NCBI RefSeq assembly: GCF_003386285.1
Contig: NZ_QPNC01000018.1
Location: forward strand, 62,001-126,000
DNA: 64,000 nucleotides
Direction: 5' to 3'
DNA from: Nocardiopsis sp. FIRDI 009
GTDB taxonomy: Bacteria; Actinomycetota; Actinomycetes; Streptosporangiales; Streptosporangiaceae
Shown: positions 7,780 through 16,344 of the stretch, in pieces
How positions within the stretch are numbered: the stretch's first letter is position 1
Layout: every line of letters begins with the position of its first letter
Translations under genes and position numbers: made by a program
The notes under the pieces: model-generated
Told to the model about the DNA's origin: nothing
Seen by the model: the letters and a program-made list of their open reading frames with translations, nothing else
Database searches by the model: none

Positions 7780-8528
7780 TAGGCCGCGACCAGCCACCGG
7801 TTCGCCCAGTCGGTGTCCGGTTCGGCGGGCAGGTCGGAGGTCCGGCACAGGGCGGTGAGCCGCTCCTCCAGGTCGCGGGCGCGCTCCAGGGCATCCCGCC
7901 GGGTGTGTTCGCCCCGGCGCAGGGCGCGCAGCCAGGCGCGGTCGGGTTCGGGGACGGGCAGGGTGAGGTCGCCGGTCTCCATGAGTTCCACGCCCTGGAT
8001 GCCGAGCCGGACCATGTGGCAGGCGTACTTGGTGTCGAAGCCGTGCACGGCCACCAGTTCGGGGCGGTTGGTGTGCCGACCGCCGCGGGTGCCCTCCAGG
8101 CGTTCGCGTTGGGCGCGCAGGTAGCCGAGGAAGCGGTGGCCCGCCCGGCGGGAGAGCAGGCGGCGGCGGTGGGCGCGCAGCTCGCGGCCGAGGTCGGTGA
8201 GGACGACGAACTCCGTCTCGGGGGTGAAGAGCGGCAGCAGCACGGTGGGGTTGCCCTCCAGGGCCAGGCGGGTCCACTTCCGCAGGGAGTACACGGTCAG
8301 TTCGAGGTCGTCGGCCGTGGAGCGGACGTGTTCGGGTCGGCTGCGGTACATGTACTGCTCGAAGGTCCGCAGGCCGATGACGTACTCGGGCGGTTCCACG
8401 CAGATCCCCATCTCGTCGCGGTCGCTGGCGCCGTCGACGGCGAGGCCGTGGACGGTGGAGCCGACCTCGCAGCGCAGGAGGGTGCCGCGTTCGGCGATGC
8501 GGGCGAACTCGGGGGTGGAGTGCTTCAC
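7695..8528 (-). CDS. YcgL-type predicted nucleotidyltransferase (DNA polymerase beta superfamily)
   Basis: Predicted nucleotidyltransferase of the COG3541/YcgL type, 277 aa; natural substrate unknown. The active site is visible near the N-terminus: GSTVHGLAVDGASDRDEMGI carries the GS...G and DxD metal-binding pattern. Other family-typical segments are LRKWTRLALEGNPTVLLPLF and FDTKYACHMVRLGIQGVEL. GTG 8528 is chosen over the longer frame because AAGGAG (8533-8538) precedes it. The C-terminal ~28 codons overlap the HAD gene convergently, and this part looks less conserved, so a true family end may lie near 7780. Confidence 0.75.
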   Translation of the reverse strand: MKHSTPEFARIAERGTLLRCEVGSTVHGLAVDGASDRDEMGICVEPPEYVIGLRTFEQYMYRSRPEHVRSTADDLELTVYSLRKWTRLALEGNPTVLLPLFTPETEFVVLTDLGRELRAHRRRLLSRRAGHRFLGYLRAQRERLEGTRGGRHTNRPELVAVHGFDTKYACHMVRLGIQGVELMETGDLTLPVPEPDRAWLRALRRGEHTRRDALERARDLEERLTALCRTSDLPAEPDTDWANRWLVAAYQRTWSSWSGGASSTPSSEGTSANDPAT

Positions 8529-8705
8529 GGGGCTCCTTGGCGGACCTGTCGGGAACCGGGGCGTGCGCACGGTAGCGCGTTCGCACCGGCGCGGGCGAGA
8601 CGTTATCGGCCCCGTGGCCCTTGCCCTCGTGGGGGCGAGACCGTTTACTGGTCAGGCGCCGCCGGGTGCCGGCGGTGCGGACGATCGACCACAGAAAGCA
8701 GGACC

Positions 8706-9503
8706 GTGTCCGCCAACGCCCCCAAGATCGACACCTCCATCCCCCACAACGCCCGCATCTGGAACTACTGGCTGGGCGGGAAGGACAACTACCCGGTGGA
8801 CCGGGAGATGGGTGAGCAGATCCGCTCGTTCTTCCCCGAGATCGTGGACAACGCGGTAGCCGACCGCGGGTTCCTCGTCCGCGCGGTGACCTACCTGGCG
8901 GCGGAGGAGGGGGTGCGGCAGTTCCTGGACATCGGGACCGGGCTGCCCACCCACAACAACACCCACGAGGTCGCCCAGTCGGTGGCGCCGGAGTCGCGGG
9001 TGGTGTACGTGGACAACGATCCACTGGTGCTCGCGCACGCCCGCGCGCTGCTGACCGGGACCGACGAGGGCGTCACCGACTACGTGGACGCCGACCTGCG
9101 CGACCCCGAGGCCATCCTGGCCGCGGCCTCCCGCACGCTGGACCTGTCCAAGCCGGTGGGTCTGATGCTGCTCGGCGTGATCAACTTCGTCGACGACGAC
9201 GCCGAGGTCCGTTCCATCCTGGACCGTCTGTTGGCCGCTCTGGCGCCGGGCAGTTTCCTGGTGATCTCCCACCCCGTCGACGACATCGACCACGAGCGCG
9301 CCCACGAGGTCGCCGCGGCGTGGAACGAGAAGGGGACGCCGAAGTTGACGGTGCGGTCGGCGGCGGGGGTCCGGGCGCTCTTCGAGGGTCTGGAGCTGCT
9401 GGAGCCGGGTGTGGTCTCCTGCTCCCTGTGGCGCGCGGGGGAGACCGAGGTGGGTGAGCTGCGCCCGGTGGCCGAGTACGGCGGTGTGGCCCGTAAGAAC
9501 TGA
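8706..9503 (+). CDS. SAM-dependent methyltransferase, SAV2177 family (DUF574)
   Basis: Actinobacterial SAM-binding protein of 265 aa whose paralogues are abundant in Streptomyces and Nocardiopsis; substrate unknown. Family hallmarks are the N-terminal IPHNARIWNYWLGGKDNYPV and the modified motif I FLDIGTGLPTHNNTHEVAQ, plus VVYVDNDPLVLAHARALL. GTG 8706 with GCAGGA upstream gives the canonical N-terminus. Monocistronic; a hairpin follows its stop. Confidence 0.9.
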   Translation: MSANAPKIDTSIPHNARIWNYWLGGKDNYPVDREMGEQIRSFFPEIVDNAVADRGFLVRAVTYLAAEEGVRQFLDIGTGLPTHNNTHEVAQSVAPESRVVYVDNDPLVLAHARALLTGTDEGVTDYVDADLRDPEAILAAASRTLDLSKPVGLMLLGVINFVDDDAEVRSILDRLLAALAPGSFLVISHPVDDIDHERAHEVAAAWNEKGTPKLTVRSAAGVRALFEGLELLEPGVVSCSLWRAGETEVGELRPVAEYGGVARKN

Positions 9504-9517
9504 CCGGGAGGCGCGGT

Positions 9518-9546
9518 GCCCCGCACCGGTGGACGGGGTGCGGGGC
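9518..9546. terminator. Hairpin between convergent genes
   Basis: GCCCCGCACC (9518-9527) pairs perfectly with GGTGCGGGGC (9537-9546) around a 9-nt loop, between the stops of the methyltransferase and paaK. No T-run; probably a bidirectional actinobacterial-type terminator. Confidence 0.55.
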
Positions 9547-9630
9547 GCGCGGCCCCGCCGGGCGCCGGACCCGTGGACGGGCCGGCGCCGGTGGCCCGGT
9601 GCGCTGGTGGTCCGGTGGTGTTCCCCGGCG

Positions 9631-10986
9631 TCAGCGGGGCCGTTGGTCGATGATGCGGCGGAACTTGCCGACGGACCGTTCGATGCCCTCGGGGTCGACG
9701 ACGTCGACGGTGACGCTGACGCCGACCCGGTCCTTGACGGTGGCGGTGATCCGCCGGGCGAGTTCGGCGCGCTGGGCTCCGGTGGTCTCGGGGCGGGCCT
9801 CCACGCGCACGGCCATCCGGTCCAGTCGGCCCTCGCGGGTGAGGACGAGCTGGAAGTGCGGCGCCAGTCCGTCCAGGCCCAGGACGATCTCCTCGATCTG
9901 GGTGGGGAAGACGTTGACGCCGCGCAGGATGATCATGTCGTCGCTGCGGCCGGTGACCTTGTCCATGCGGCGCATGGGGCGCGCGGTGCCCGGGTGCAGG
10001 GTGGTCAGGTCACGGGTGCGGTAGCGGATGACCGGCATGGCCTGTTTGGTCAGGGAGGTGAAGGCCAGTTCGCCGTACTCGCCGTCGGGCAGGACCTCGT
10101 GGGTGACCGGGTCCAGGATCTCGGGCAGGAAGTGGTCCTCCCAGACGTGCAGGCCGTCCTTGGTCTCCACGCACTCGTTGGCCACGCCGGGGCCCATGAC
10201 CTCCGAGAGGCCGTAGATGTCGACGGCGTGCAGGTCGAAGCGTTCCTCGATCTCGGTGCGCATCTGCTCGGTCCAGGGTTCGGCGCCGAAGATCCCGACC
10301 CGCAGGGAGGTCGTGCGCGGGTCGACGCCCTGGCGTTCGAACTCGTCGAGCAGGGTGAGCATGTAGCTGGGGGTGACCATGATGATCTCGGGCCGGAAGT
10401 CCTGGATGAGCTGGACCTGTTTGGCGGTCTGGCCGCCGGAGGCGGGGATGACGGTGCAGCCGAGCTTCTCCGCCCCGTAGTGGGCACCCAGTCCGCCGGT
10501 GAACAGCCCGTACCCGTAGGCGACGTGCACCTTGTGTCCGGGGCGGCCACCCGCGGCGCGGATGGAGCGGGCGACGACGGTGGCCCAGGTGTCGATGTCG
10601 TCCTCGGTGTAGCCGACGACGGTGGGCCGCCCGGTGGTGCCGCTGGAGGCGTGGATGCGGCTGACGCGCTCCTGGGGGACGGCGAACATGCCGAAGGGGT
10701 AGTGGTCGCGCAGGTCGGCCTTGGTGGTGTGGGGGAAGTGCCGCAGGTCGGCCAGTTCCCTCAGGTCGGAGGGGTGGACCCCGGCCTCGTCGAACCTGCG
10801 CCTGTAGAAGGGCACATTGGTGTAGGCGTGCTCCAGACTCCACCGCAGGCGCTCCAGTTGCAGGGCGCGCAGTTCGTCGACACTCATGCGCTCGGCCGGG
10901 TCCAGGAGTTCGGGTGCGGGGGCCTGCCCCAGGCGTGTGCGCGGTGCGGCACCGGTCGACCGCCGGATGGTGTCGTCGATGGCCAT
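9631..10986 (-). CDS. paaK: Phenylacetate-CoA ligase
   Basis: Activates phenylacetate to phenylacetyl-CoA with ATP, the first step of the paa pathway. 451 aa of the adenylate-forming superfamily. The AMP-binding loop IHASSGTTGRPTVVGYTEDD is near residue 105; IYGLSEVMGPGVA and YRTRDLTTLHP are the downstream adenylation motifs, and VNVFPTQIEEIVL belongs to the C-terminal domain. ATG 10986 is preceded by GGAGAG (10992-10997). It is divergent from the thiolase operon, with the palindromic operator at 11110-11123 between them, so both directions could be repressed together. Confidence 0.93.
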   Translation of the reverse strand: MAIDDTIRRSTGAAPRTRLGQAPAPELLDPAERMSVDELRALQLERLRWSLEHAYTNVPFYRRRFDEAGVHPSDLRELADLRHFPHTTKADLRDHYPFGMFAVPQERVSRIHASSGTTGRPTVVGYTEDDIDTWATVVARSIRAAGGRPGHKVHVAYGYGLFTGGLGAHYGAEKLGCTVIPASGGQTAKQVQLIQDFRPEIIMVTPSYMLTLLDEFERQGVDPRTTSLRVGIFGAEPWTEQMRTEIEERFDLHAVDIYGLSEVMGPGVANECVETKDGLHVWEDHFLPEILDPVTHEVLPDGEYGELAFTSLTKQAMPVIRYRTRDLTTLHPGTARPMRRMDKVTGRSDDMIILRGVNVFPTQIEEIVLGLDGLAPHFQLVLTREGRLDRMAVRVEARPETTGAQRAELARRITATVKDRVGVSVTVDVVDPEGIERSVGKFRRIIDQRPR

Positions 10987-11109
10987 ATGAGACTCTCCGT
11001 GGTGCGGAGCGCGGGGGGCCGCCACGCCGGACGGAAGGGCGCGGCGGCGCGGACGCCGCGCGTTCGAGGTGGGGTCGGTCCGTTACGGCGCGGCCCGACT
11101 TGCTTACTT

Positions 11110-11123
11110 ACCGAACGTTCGGT
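11110..11123. promoter_or_regulatory. Palindromic operator of the paa regulon, copy 1
   Basis: ACCGAACGTTCGGT is a perfect 14-bp palindrome in the paaK/thiolase divergent region. The identical core with the same TTACTT-type left flank recurs at 14984 before paaA. Size and symmetry fit a TetR-family (PaaR-like) repressor. TAATGCATTA (11127-11136) is a second, smaller palindrome just downstream. Confidence 0.75.
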
Positions 11124-11174
11124 TACTAATGCATTAATGCAGCCTCCGGGCGGCCGTGTCAAGGAGAGGTGTCG

Positions 11175-11234
11175 ATGAGTTCACACGAGACGGTGGCCCA
11201 GGCCACCGCTGTCAACATGGGAGGCTCCGCGTGA
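11175..11234 (+). CDS. 19-codon leader ORF before the thiolase gene
   Basis: ATG 11175 follows an almost perfect ribosome site AAGGAGAGG (11161-11169) and encodes [19 protein letters not shown]. It stops at TGA 11232-11234, overlapping the GTG start of the thiolase (GTGA). The main gene's own ribosome site (GGGAGG, 11219-11224) lies inside the leader. Stop/start overlap suggests translational coupling. No ribosome-stalling run is obvious. It could instead be a truncated remnant of an upstream gene. Confidence 0.45.
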   Translation: MSSHETVAQATAVNMGGSA

Positions 11235-12466
11235 GCGACGTCTACTTGGTCGACGGGGTGCGCACCCCGCAGGGGCGGTACGGCGGCGCGCTGGCGGCGG
11301 TGCGGCCCGACGACCTGGCCGCCACGGTGGTGGCCGAGGCCGTGCGCAGGTCCGGCGTCCCCGGTGAGTCCGTGGACGAGGTGATCCTGGGAGCCGCCAA
11401 CCAGGCGGGTGAGGACAACCGCAACGTCGCCCGGATGGCGGCGCTGCTGGCGGGCCTGGCCCCGACCGTGCCCGGGTACACCGTCAACCGCCTGTGCGCC
11501 AGCGGCCTGACCGCCGTGGCCTCCGCCGCCCAGGCCATCCGCGCAGGCGAGGCCGACGTGGTGGTCGCGGGCGGTGTGGAGTCGATGACCCGCGCCCCCT
11601 GGGTCATGGCCAAGCCCGGCACCCCCTGGGCCAAACCGGGAGAGGTCGCCGACACCTCGTTGGGGTGGCGCTTCACCAACCCCCGGTTCGCCGACCACGA
11701 CGCCCAGGCCCCCGCCGACGCCACCCCCCACGACCTGCGCTACACCCTGTCGATGGGGGAGACCGCCGAGGAGGTCGCGGCTCTGGAGGGGCTGACGCGT
11801 CAGGAGTGCGACGCCTTCGCCCTGCGCAGTCACCGGCGCGCCGTCGCCGCCGCCGAGGCGGGCCGGTTCGACCGCGAGATCGTCCCGGTCACGGTCACCG
11901 GGCGCAGGGGCGCCACGCACGAGGTCACCGCCGACGAGGGGCCCCGCCCCGACACCGACGAGGCGTCCCTGGCCAGGCTGCGCCCGGTCTTCCGCGAGGG
12001 CGGCATCGTCACGGCGGGCAACTCCTCCTCCCTGTCCGACGGCGCCTCCGCCCTGGTGCTGGCCAGCGCCGAGGCCGTCCGACGCCACGGCCTGACACCG
12101 CGCGCCCGCGTGGTGGCCTCCGCCTCGGCCGGTGTGCCCCCGCAGATCATGGGGCTGGGTCCGGTGCCCGCCACGGAGAAGGTGCTCGCCCGCGCCGGAT
12201 GGACGCTCGACGAGGTCGGCTCGGTGGAGCTCAACGAGGCCTTCGCCGCCCAGTCCCTGGGCGTGGTGCGCCAGCTCAAGCTCGACCCCGGGCGCGTCAA
12301 CGCCGACGGCGGCGCGATCGCCCTGGGCCACCCGCTGGGCAGCTCCGGCGCGCGCATCCTGGTCACCTTGGTCAACCGGATGGAGCGCGAGGACACCCGG
12401 CGCGGTCTGGCCACCCTGTGCGTGGGGGTCGGTCAGGGGGCCGCCCTGCTGGTCGAGCGGGTCTGA
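11231..12466 (+). CDS. paaJ: Thiolase of phenylacetate/beta-ketoadipate degradation
   Basis: Cleaves 3-oxo-5,6-didehydrosuberyl-CoA and 3-oxoadipyl-CoA with CoA, releasing acetyl-CoA in the late paa pathway. 411 aa. The acyl-accepting Cys is in [20 protein letters not shown] near residue 90, the His in [17 protein letters not shown] and the second Cys in [14 protein letters not shown] near the C-terminus. GTG 11231 overlaps the leader ORF stop. First of four closely linked genes (thiolase, hydratase, dehydrogenase, isomerase) with 4-9 bp gaps or overlaps. Assignment to the paa pathway rests on context; a generic PcaF role is possible too. Confidence 0.88.
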   Translation: MSDVYLVDGVRTPQGRYGGALAAVRPDDLAATVVAEAVRRSGVPGESVDEVILGAANQAGEDNRNVARMAALLAGLAPTVPGYTVNRLCASGLTAVASAAQAIRAGEADVVVAGGVESMTRAPWVMAKPGTPWAKPGEVADTSLGWRFTNPRFADHDAQAPADATPHDLRYTLSMGETAEEVAALEGLTRQECDAFALRSHRRAVAAAEAGRFDREIVPVTVTGRRGATHEVTADEGPRPDTDEASLARLRPVFREGGIVTAGNSSSLSDGASALVLASAEAVRRHGLTPRARVVASASAGVPPQIMGLGPVPATEKVLARAGWTLDEVGSVELNEAFAAQSLGVVRQLKLDPGRVNADGGAIALGHPLGSSGARILVTLVNRMEREDTRRGLATLCVGVGQGAALLVERV

Positions 12467-12475
12467 GGAGGTCTG

Positions 12476-13258
12476 ATGAGCGACGTCGAGGACGGCGGCG
12501 GGGCAGCCGCCGACAGGGACGGCGACTTCGCGACCCTGCGCGTGGAGTGGCGCGAGGACCGCGCGGTGGTGGAGCTGTACCGGCCCGAAGCCCGCAACGC
12601 GATCAACGGGGCGATGATCGCCGAACTGCACGAGGTGTGCGCCCGGCTGGAGGCCGACCCCCGGCCCCTGCTGCTGACCGGGCACGGGAACGTGTTCGCG
12701 GGCGGCGCCGACATCGCCGAACTGCGCGACCGCGGCCGCGCCGAGGCGATGGCCGGGATCAACAGCCGCCTGTTCGAGCGCCTGCACCGGCTTGCGGCGC
12801 CCACCGTGGCCGCGGTCGACGGCTACGCCCTGGGCGGGGGCGCCGAACTGTCCTACGCCTGCGACATCCGCCTGGCCACGCCCGCGGCGGTGTTCGCCCA
12901 GCCCGAACCGGGGCTGGGCATCATCGCGGGCGCCGGGGCGTGCTGGCGGCTGCGGGAGCTGGTCGGGGCGTCGGTCGCCAAGCAGGTGCTCCTGGGCGGG
13001 TTCCGACTGGACGCCGAGGCGGCCCTGCGGCACGGCCTGGTCGCCGAGATCGTGCCCGCCGACGAACTCCGCGGGCGGGCGCACGCCCTCATCGACCGGA
13101 TGTCGGCCTCCTCGGCCCTGGCACTGCGGATGACCAAGATGGTGCTGGACGCCGACGGGGCGCACCCGATCGCCGACGACCTGACCCAGGCGGTGCTGTT
13201 CGAGAGCGCCGACAAGCACGACCGGATGACCCGTTTCCTGGAGAGGAAGAAGCGTTGA
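12476..13258 (+). CDS. paaF: Enoyl-CoA hydratase of the paa pathway
   Basis: Crotonase-fold hydratase, 260 aa, expected to hydrate 2,3-dehydroadipyl-CoA. The oxyanion-hole segments are GHGNVFAGGADIAELRDRGR (~75-95) and DGYALGGGAELSYACDIRLA (~115-135), with the conserved Glu in FAQPEPGLGIIAGAGACWRL near 145. The ~15-residue N-terminal Asp/Gly/Ala extension is not conserved. ATG 12476 has AGGAGG (12466-12471) upstream. It lies between thiolase and dehydrogenase genes, and the stop overlaps the next start (TTGA). Confidence 0.88.
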   Translation: MSDVEDGGGAAADRDGDFATLRVEWREDRAVVELYRPEARNAINGAMIAELHEVCARLEADPRPLLLTGHGNVFAGGADIAELRDRGRAEAMAGINSRLFERLHRLAAPTVAAVDGYALGGGAELSYACDIRLATPAAVFAQPEPGLGIIAGAGACWRLRELVGASVAKQVLLGGFRLDAEAALRHGLVAEIVPADELRGRAHALIDRMSASSALALRMTKMVLDADGAHPIADDLTQAVLFESADKHDRMTRFLERKKR

Positions 13259-14136
13259 GCAGCACCGACACGGGCGTGCCCGGGACCGTCGCCGTCATCG
13301 GCGGCGGCACCATGGGCGCCGGTATCGTCCAGCAGTTCCTCACCTGCGGCGCGGACGTCGTGCTGGTGGAGGCCACCGCGGAGGCCGCCGAGGCGGGGCG
13401 CGGCCGGGTGGCCGCCGGTCTGGACAGGGCACGTGAGCGCGGCAAGGTCGACGCCGCGCCCGCCGCCTACCTGGAGCGGCTGACCACCGTCACCGACACC
13501 GCCGCCATCCCCGCCGACACCGGCCTGGTCGTCGAGGCGGTCCCGGAGCGGCCCGACCTGAAGACCGCCGTGCTCACCGCGGCCGAGGCCGCCGTGGGCG
13601 AGGACACCGTCCTGGCCTCCAACACCAGTTCGCTGTCGGTGACCGACCTGGCCGCCGCGCTGAGGCGTCCCGGCCGGTTCCTGGGCACGCACTTCTTCAA
13701 CCCCGTCCCCGCCTCCAAGCTGGTCGAGATCGTCACCGCCCCCGACACCGACGCCGCGGTGGTGGCCAGGGTGCGCGGCTGGGTCGGCGCCCTGGGCAAG
13801 ACGGAGATCGTGGTGCGCGACGCCCCCGGGTTCGCCACCAGCCGTCTGGGGGTGGCTCTGGGGCTGGAGGCGATCCGGATGGTGGAGGAGGGCGTGGCCT
13901 CGCCCGCCGACATCGACACCGCGATGGAGCTGGGCTACCGGCACCCGATGGGGCCGCTGCGCCTGACCGACCTGGTCGGCCTGGACGTGCGGCTGGCCAT
14001 CGCCGAACACCTGGCCGAGGAACTGGGGGACCGGTTCGCTCCGCCCGAGCTGCTGCGCCGTATGGTCGCCGAGGGCAGGCTCGGGAAGAAGACCGGGCAG
14101 GGCTTCCACACCTGGGACGAGGGAGAGCAAGCGTGA
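13255..14136 (+). CDS. paaH: 3-Hydroxyacyl-CoA dehydrogenase of the paa pathway
   Basis: NAD-dependent oxidation of 3-hydroxyadipyl-CoA to 3-oxoadipyl-CoA. 293 aa. Rossmann loop AVIGGGTMGAGIVQQFL near residues 12-30, the SNTSSLSVTDLAA segment, and the active-site region GRFLGTHFFNPVPASKLVEI with catalytic His near residue 145; C-terminal HCDH domain from ~190. TTG 13255 overlaps the hydratase TGA and its GAGAGG site lies within the previous gene. Length matches the family. Confidence 0.9.
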   Translation: MSSTDTGVPGTVAVIGGGTMGAGIVQQFLTCGADVVLVEATAEAAEAGRGRVAAGLDRARERGKVDAAPAAYLERLTTVTDTAAIPADTGLVVEAVPERPDLKTAVLTAAEAAVGEDTVLASNTSSLSVTDLAAALRRPGRFLGTHFFNPVPASKLVEIVTAPDTDAAVVARVRGWVGALGKTEIVVRDAPGFATSRLGVALGLEAIRMVEEGVASPADIDTAMELGYRHPMGPLRLTDLVGLDVRLAIAEHLAEELGDRFAPPELLRRMVAEGRLGKKTGQGFHTWDEGEQA

Positions 14137-14921
14137 GCGAACACAGGGCGGCGGAGTTCGAGGAGGCCGACGGGCTGGCCACGGTGCGGCTGAACAGCCC
14201 CGCGCTGACGGTCGCGGTCAAGGAGGAGCTGCTGGCGGCGCTGCGCGCGGCCGCGGCCTCGAAGACCGCGCGGGCGGTGCTGCTGCTGGGGTCGGATCGG
14301 GCCTTCTGCGTGGGTCAGGACCTGGCCGAGCACGCACGCGTCCTGAGGGAGGCGCCTGAGACCGCGCTGACCACCGTCCGGGAGCACTACAACCGGATCG
14401 TCCTGGCCCTGGAGGAGATCCGGGTGCCGGTCGTGGTCGGTATCGGCGGGGCCTGCGTGGGCGCCGGGATGGGCTTCGCGCTCGCCGGCGACGTGCGGAT
14501 CAGCGCCCGCAGGGCGAAGTTCGGCACCGCGTTCACCGGGATCGGCCTGGCCTCGGACTCGGGGCTGGCCTACCGGCTGGTGCGCTCGCTCGGCCAGGCG
14601 CGGGCGATGGAGCTGATGCTGCTGGGCGACGTGGTCGCTGCCGACCGCGCGCTGGAGCTGGGGCTGGTCACCGAGGTCGTGGACGACGATGCGTGGGAGA
14701 AGCGCGCCCGCGAGGTGGCCGCGCGGCTGGCGTCGGGGCCCACGCTCGCGTTCACGGCGGCCAAGCGCGAGGTGCGCGCGGCGGCGAGCGGGACCCGTGA
14801 GCTGCCCTCCCTGCTGGAGGAGGAGGCCGAGTTGCAGAACCGGCTGGGGGTGAGCGCCGACCACATCGGCGCGGTCGACGCCTTCCTCAACAAGGAGACG
14901 CCGACCTTCACCGGTCGCTGA
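14133..14921 (+). CDS. paaG: Enoyl-CoA hydratase/isomerase, probable ring-epoxide isomerase of the paa pathway
   Basis: Crotonase-family protein, 262 aa, likely converting the ring 1,2-epoxyphenylacetyl-CoA to the oxepin-CoA. SDRAFCVGQDLAEHARVLRE near residue 50-70 and GIGGACVGAGMGFALAGDVR near 105-125 form the oxyanion hole. Asp in FTGIGLASDSGLAYRLVRSL matches the isomerase rather than hydratase Glu pattern. GTG 14133 overlaps the previous TGA. Last gene of the first paa operon: an 18-bp hairpin follows. Confidence 0.85.
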   Translation: MSEHRAAEFEEADGLATVRLNSPALTVAVKEELLAALRAAAASKTARAVLLLGSDRAFCVGQDLAEHARVLREAPETALTTVREHYNRIVLALEEIRVPVVVGIGGACVGAGMGFALAGDVRISARRAKFGTAFTGIGLASDSGLAYRLVRSLGQARAMELMLLGDVVAADRALELGLVTEVVDDDAWEKRAREVAARLASGPTLAFTAAKREVRAAASGTRELPSLLEEEAELQNRLGVSADHIGAVDAFLNKETPTFTGR

Positions 14922-14926
14922 CCTGC

Positions 14927-14967
14927 CCGATCCGGCCGCCCGGGACTTGCCCGGGCGGCCGGATCGG
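14927..14967 (+). terminator. Strong hairpin closing the first paa operon
   Basis: An 18-bp perfect stem (14927-14944 with 14950-14967; arm CCGATCCGGCCGCCCGGG) around the loop ACTTG, placed between the isomerase stop and the operator of paaA. No T-tract. It separates two operons controlled by the same operator. Confidence 0.75.
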
Positions 14968-14983
14968 TGGATACTAATTACTT

Positions 14984-14997
14984 ACCGAACGTTCGGT
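14984..14997. promoter_or_regulatory. Palindromic operator of the paa regulon, copy 2
   Basis: ACCGAACGTTCGGT, identical to the copy at 11110, lies 19 bp before the paaA ATG. TACTAAT at 14972-14978 is a plausible -10, so a bound repressor would cover the start point. Confidence 0.75.
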
Positions 14998-15016
14998 TAT
15001 GAATGGGGAGCGAGCA

Positions 15017-15985
15017 ATGTCCACCGTGACGGCCCAGGCGCCGCCCGAGGGCGCCGACGTCCAGCAGGCGGAGTTCGACGCCAAGATCGCCGCCGACCAG
15101 CGCATCGAACCGCGCGACTGGATGCCCGACGGGTACCGCAGGACCCTGGTGCGCCAGGTGTCCCAGCACGCCCACTCGGAGATCATCGGCATGCAGCCCG
15201 AGGGCGACTGGATCGCCTCGGCGCCCAGCCTGCGCCGCAAGGCCATCCTGCTGGCCAAGGTCCAGGACGAGGCCGGACACGGGCTGTACCTGTACGCCGC
15301 CGCCGAGACGCTCGGCGTGGACCGCGCCGACCTGACCGACCGGCTCATCGAGGGGCGCCAGAAGTACTCCTCGATCTTCAACTACCCGTCGCTGACCTTC
15401 GCCGACGTCGGCGTCATCGGCTGGCTGGTGGACGGCGCGGCGATCTGCAACCAGGTACCACTGTGCCGCAGCTCCTTCGGCCCCTACGCCCGCGCCATGG
15501 TGCGCATCTGCAAGGAGGAGTCCTTCCACCAGCGCCAGGGCTACGAGCTGCTCATGCGCATGATGGAGGGCACCGACGCCCAGCGCGCGATGGTGCAGGA
15601 CGCCGTCGACCGCTGGTGGTGGCCCTCACTGATGATGTTCGGCCCGCCCGACGCCGACTCGCCCAACACCCGGCAGTCCATGGCCTGGCGGATCAAGCGC
15701 GACACCAACGACGAGCTGCGCCAGAAGTTCGTCGACATGACCGTCCCCCAGGCCGAGCGGCTCGGCGTCACCCTGCCCGACCCCGAACTGGCGTGGAACG
15801 ACGAACGCGGCCACTACGACTTCGGCGAACCCGACTGGGCCGAGTTCAAGCAGGTCATCTCCGGCAGCGGCCCCAAGAACGCCGAGCGGATCGCGCGGCG
15901 CCGGGCCGCCCACGAGAAGGGCGCCTGGGTCCGCGAGGCCGCCACCGCCTACGCCCGCAAGCACGCCCAGGAGGCCACCGCATGA
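15017..15985 (+). CDS. paaA: 1,2-Phenylacetyl-CoA epoxidase, catalytic subunit A
   Basis: Diiron oxygenase subunit that epoxidises the aromatic ring of phenylacetyl-CoA, acting with PaaB, PaaC and the reductase PaaE. 322 aa. Ferritin-like ligands are visible in [20 protein letters not shown] (ExxH near residue 85) and [18 protein letters not shown] (ExxH near residue 170). ATG 15017 is preferred over ATG 14999 because GGGGAGCG (15003-15010) is correctly spaced before it. First gene of paaABCDE. Confidence 0.95.
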   Translation: MSTVTAQAPPEGADVQQAEFDAKIAADQRIEPRDWMPDGYRRTLVRQVSQHAHSEIIGMQPEGDWIASAPSLRRKAILLAKVQDEAGHGLYLYAAAETLGVDRADLTDRLIEGRQKYSSIFNYPSLTFADVGVIGWLVDGAAICNQVPLCRSSFGPYARAMVRICKEESFHQRQGYELLMRMMEGTDAQRAMVQDAVDRWWWPSLMMFGPPDADSPNTRQSMAWRIKRDTNDELRQKFVDMTVPQAERLGVTLPDPELAWNDERGHYDFGEPDWAEFKQVISGSGPKNAERIARRRAAHEKGAWVREAATAYARKHAQEATA

Positions 15986-16296
15986 GCACCGAGAACACCC
16001 ACCCGTCCCCCGCGCGCCCGGAGTGGCCGCTGTACGAGGTCTTCGTCCGGGGCAAGCGCGGACTCAACCACGTCCACGTCGGCTCCCTGCACGCCCCCGA
16101 CGACCGCATGGCCCTGCACAACGCCCGCAACCTCTACACGCGCCGCAACGAGGGCGTGAGCATCTGGGTCGTGCGCGCCGAGGACATCACCGCCTCCAGC
16201 CCCGACGAGAAGGACCCCTTCTTCGAGCCCAGCGGCGACAAGGTGTACCGGCACCCGACCTTCTACCCCATCCCCGACGATGTCCCGCACATCTGA
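15982..16296 (+). CDS. paaB: 1,2-Phenylacetyl-CoA epoxidase, subunit B
   Basis: Small structural/regulatory subunit of the epoxidase, 104 aa. Typical signature [40 protein letters not shown] and [17 protein letters not shown]. The start ATGA overlaps the paaA stop by 4 nt, implying coupling. Confidence 0.95.
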   Translation: MSTENTHPSPARPEWPLYEVFVRGKRGLNHVHVGSLHAPDDRMALHNARNLYTRRNEGVSIWVVRAEDITASSPDEKDPFFEPSGDKVYRHPTFYPIPDDVPHI

Positions 16297-16344
16297 GCGG
16301 ACGCCCGTGACGGCCCCGGGTGACGGGACGAGACCGAGGAAGAC

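Noticed and set aside
6778..9024. Long minus-strand frame across the HAD and nucleotidyltransferase genes
   Set aside because: Pro/Arg-rich; overlaps well-supported genes in other frames.
11127..11136. TAATGCATTA as an independent operator
   Set aside because: Short palindrome overlapping a probable -10 region; too little to claim a separate regulator.
9409..11178. Long plus-strand frame opposite paaK
   Set aside because: Asp/Gly/Val-rich shadow of the ligase gene.
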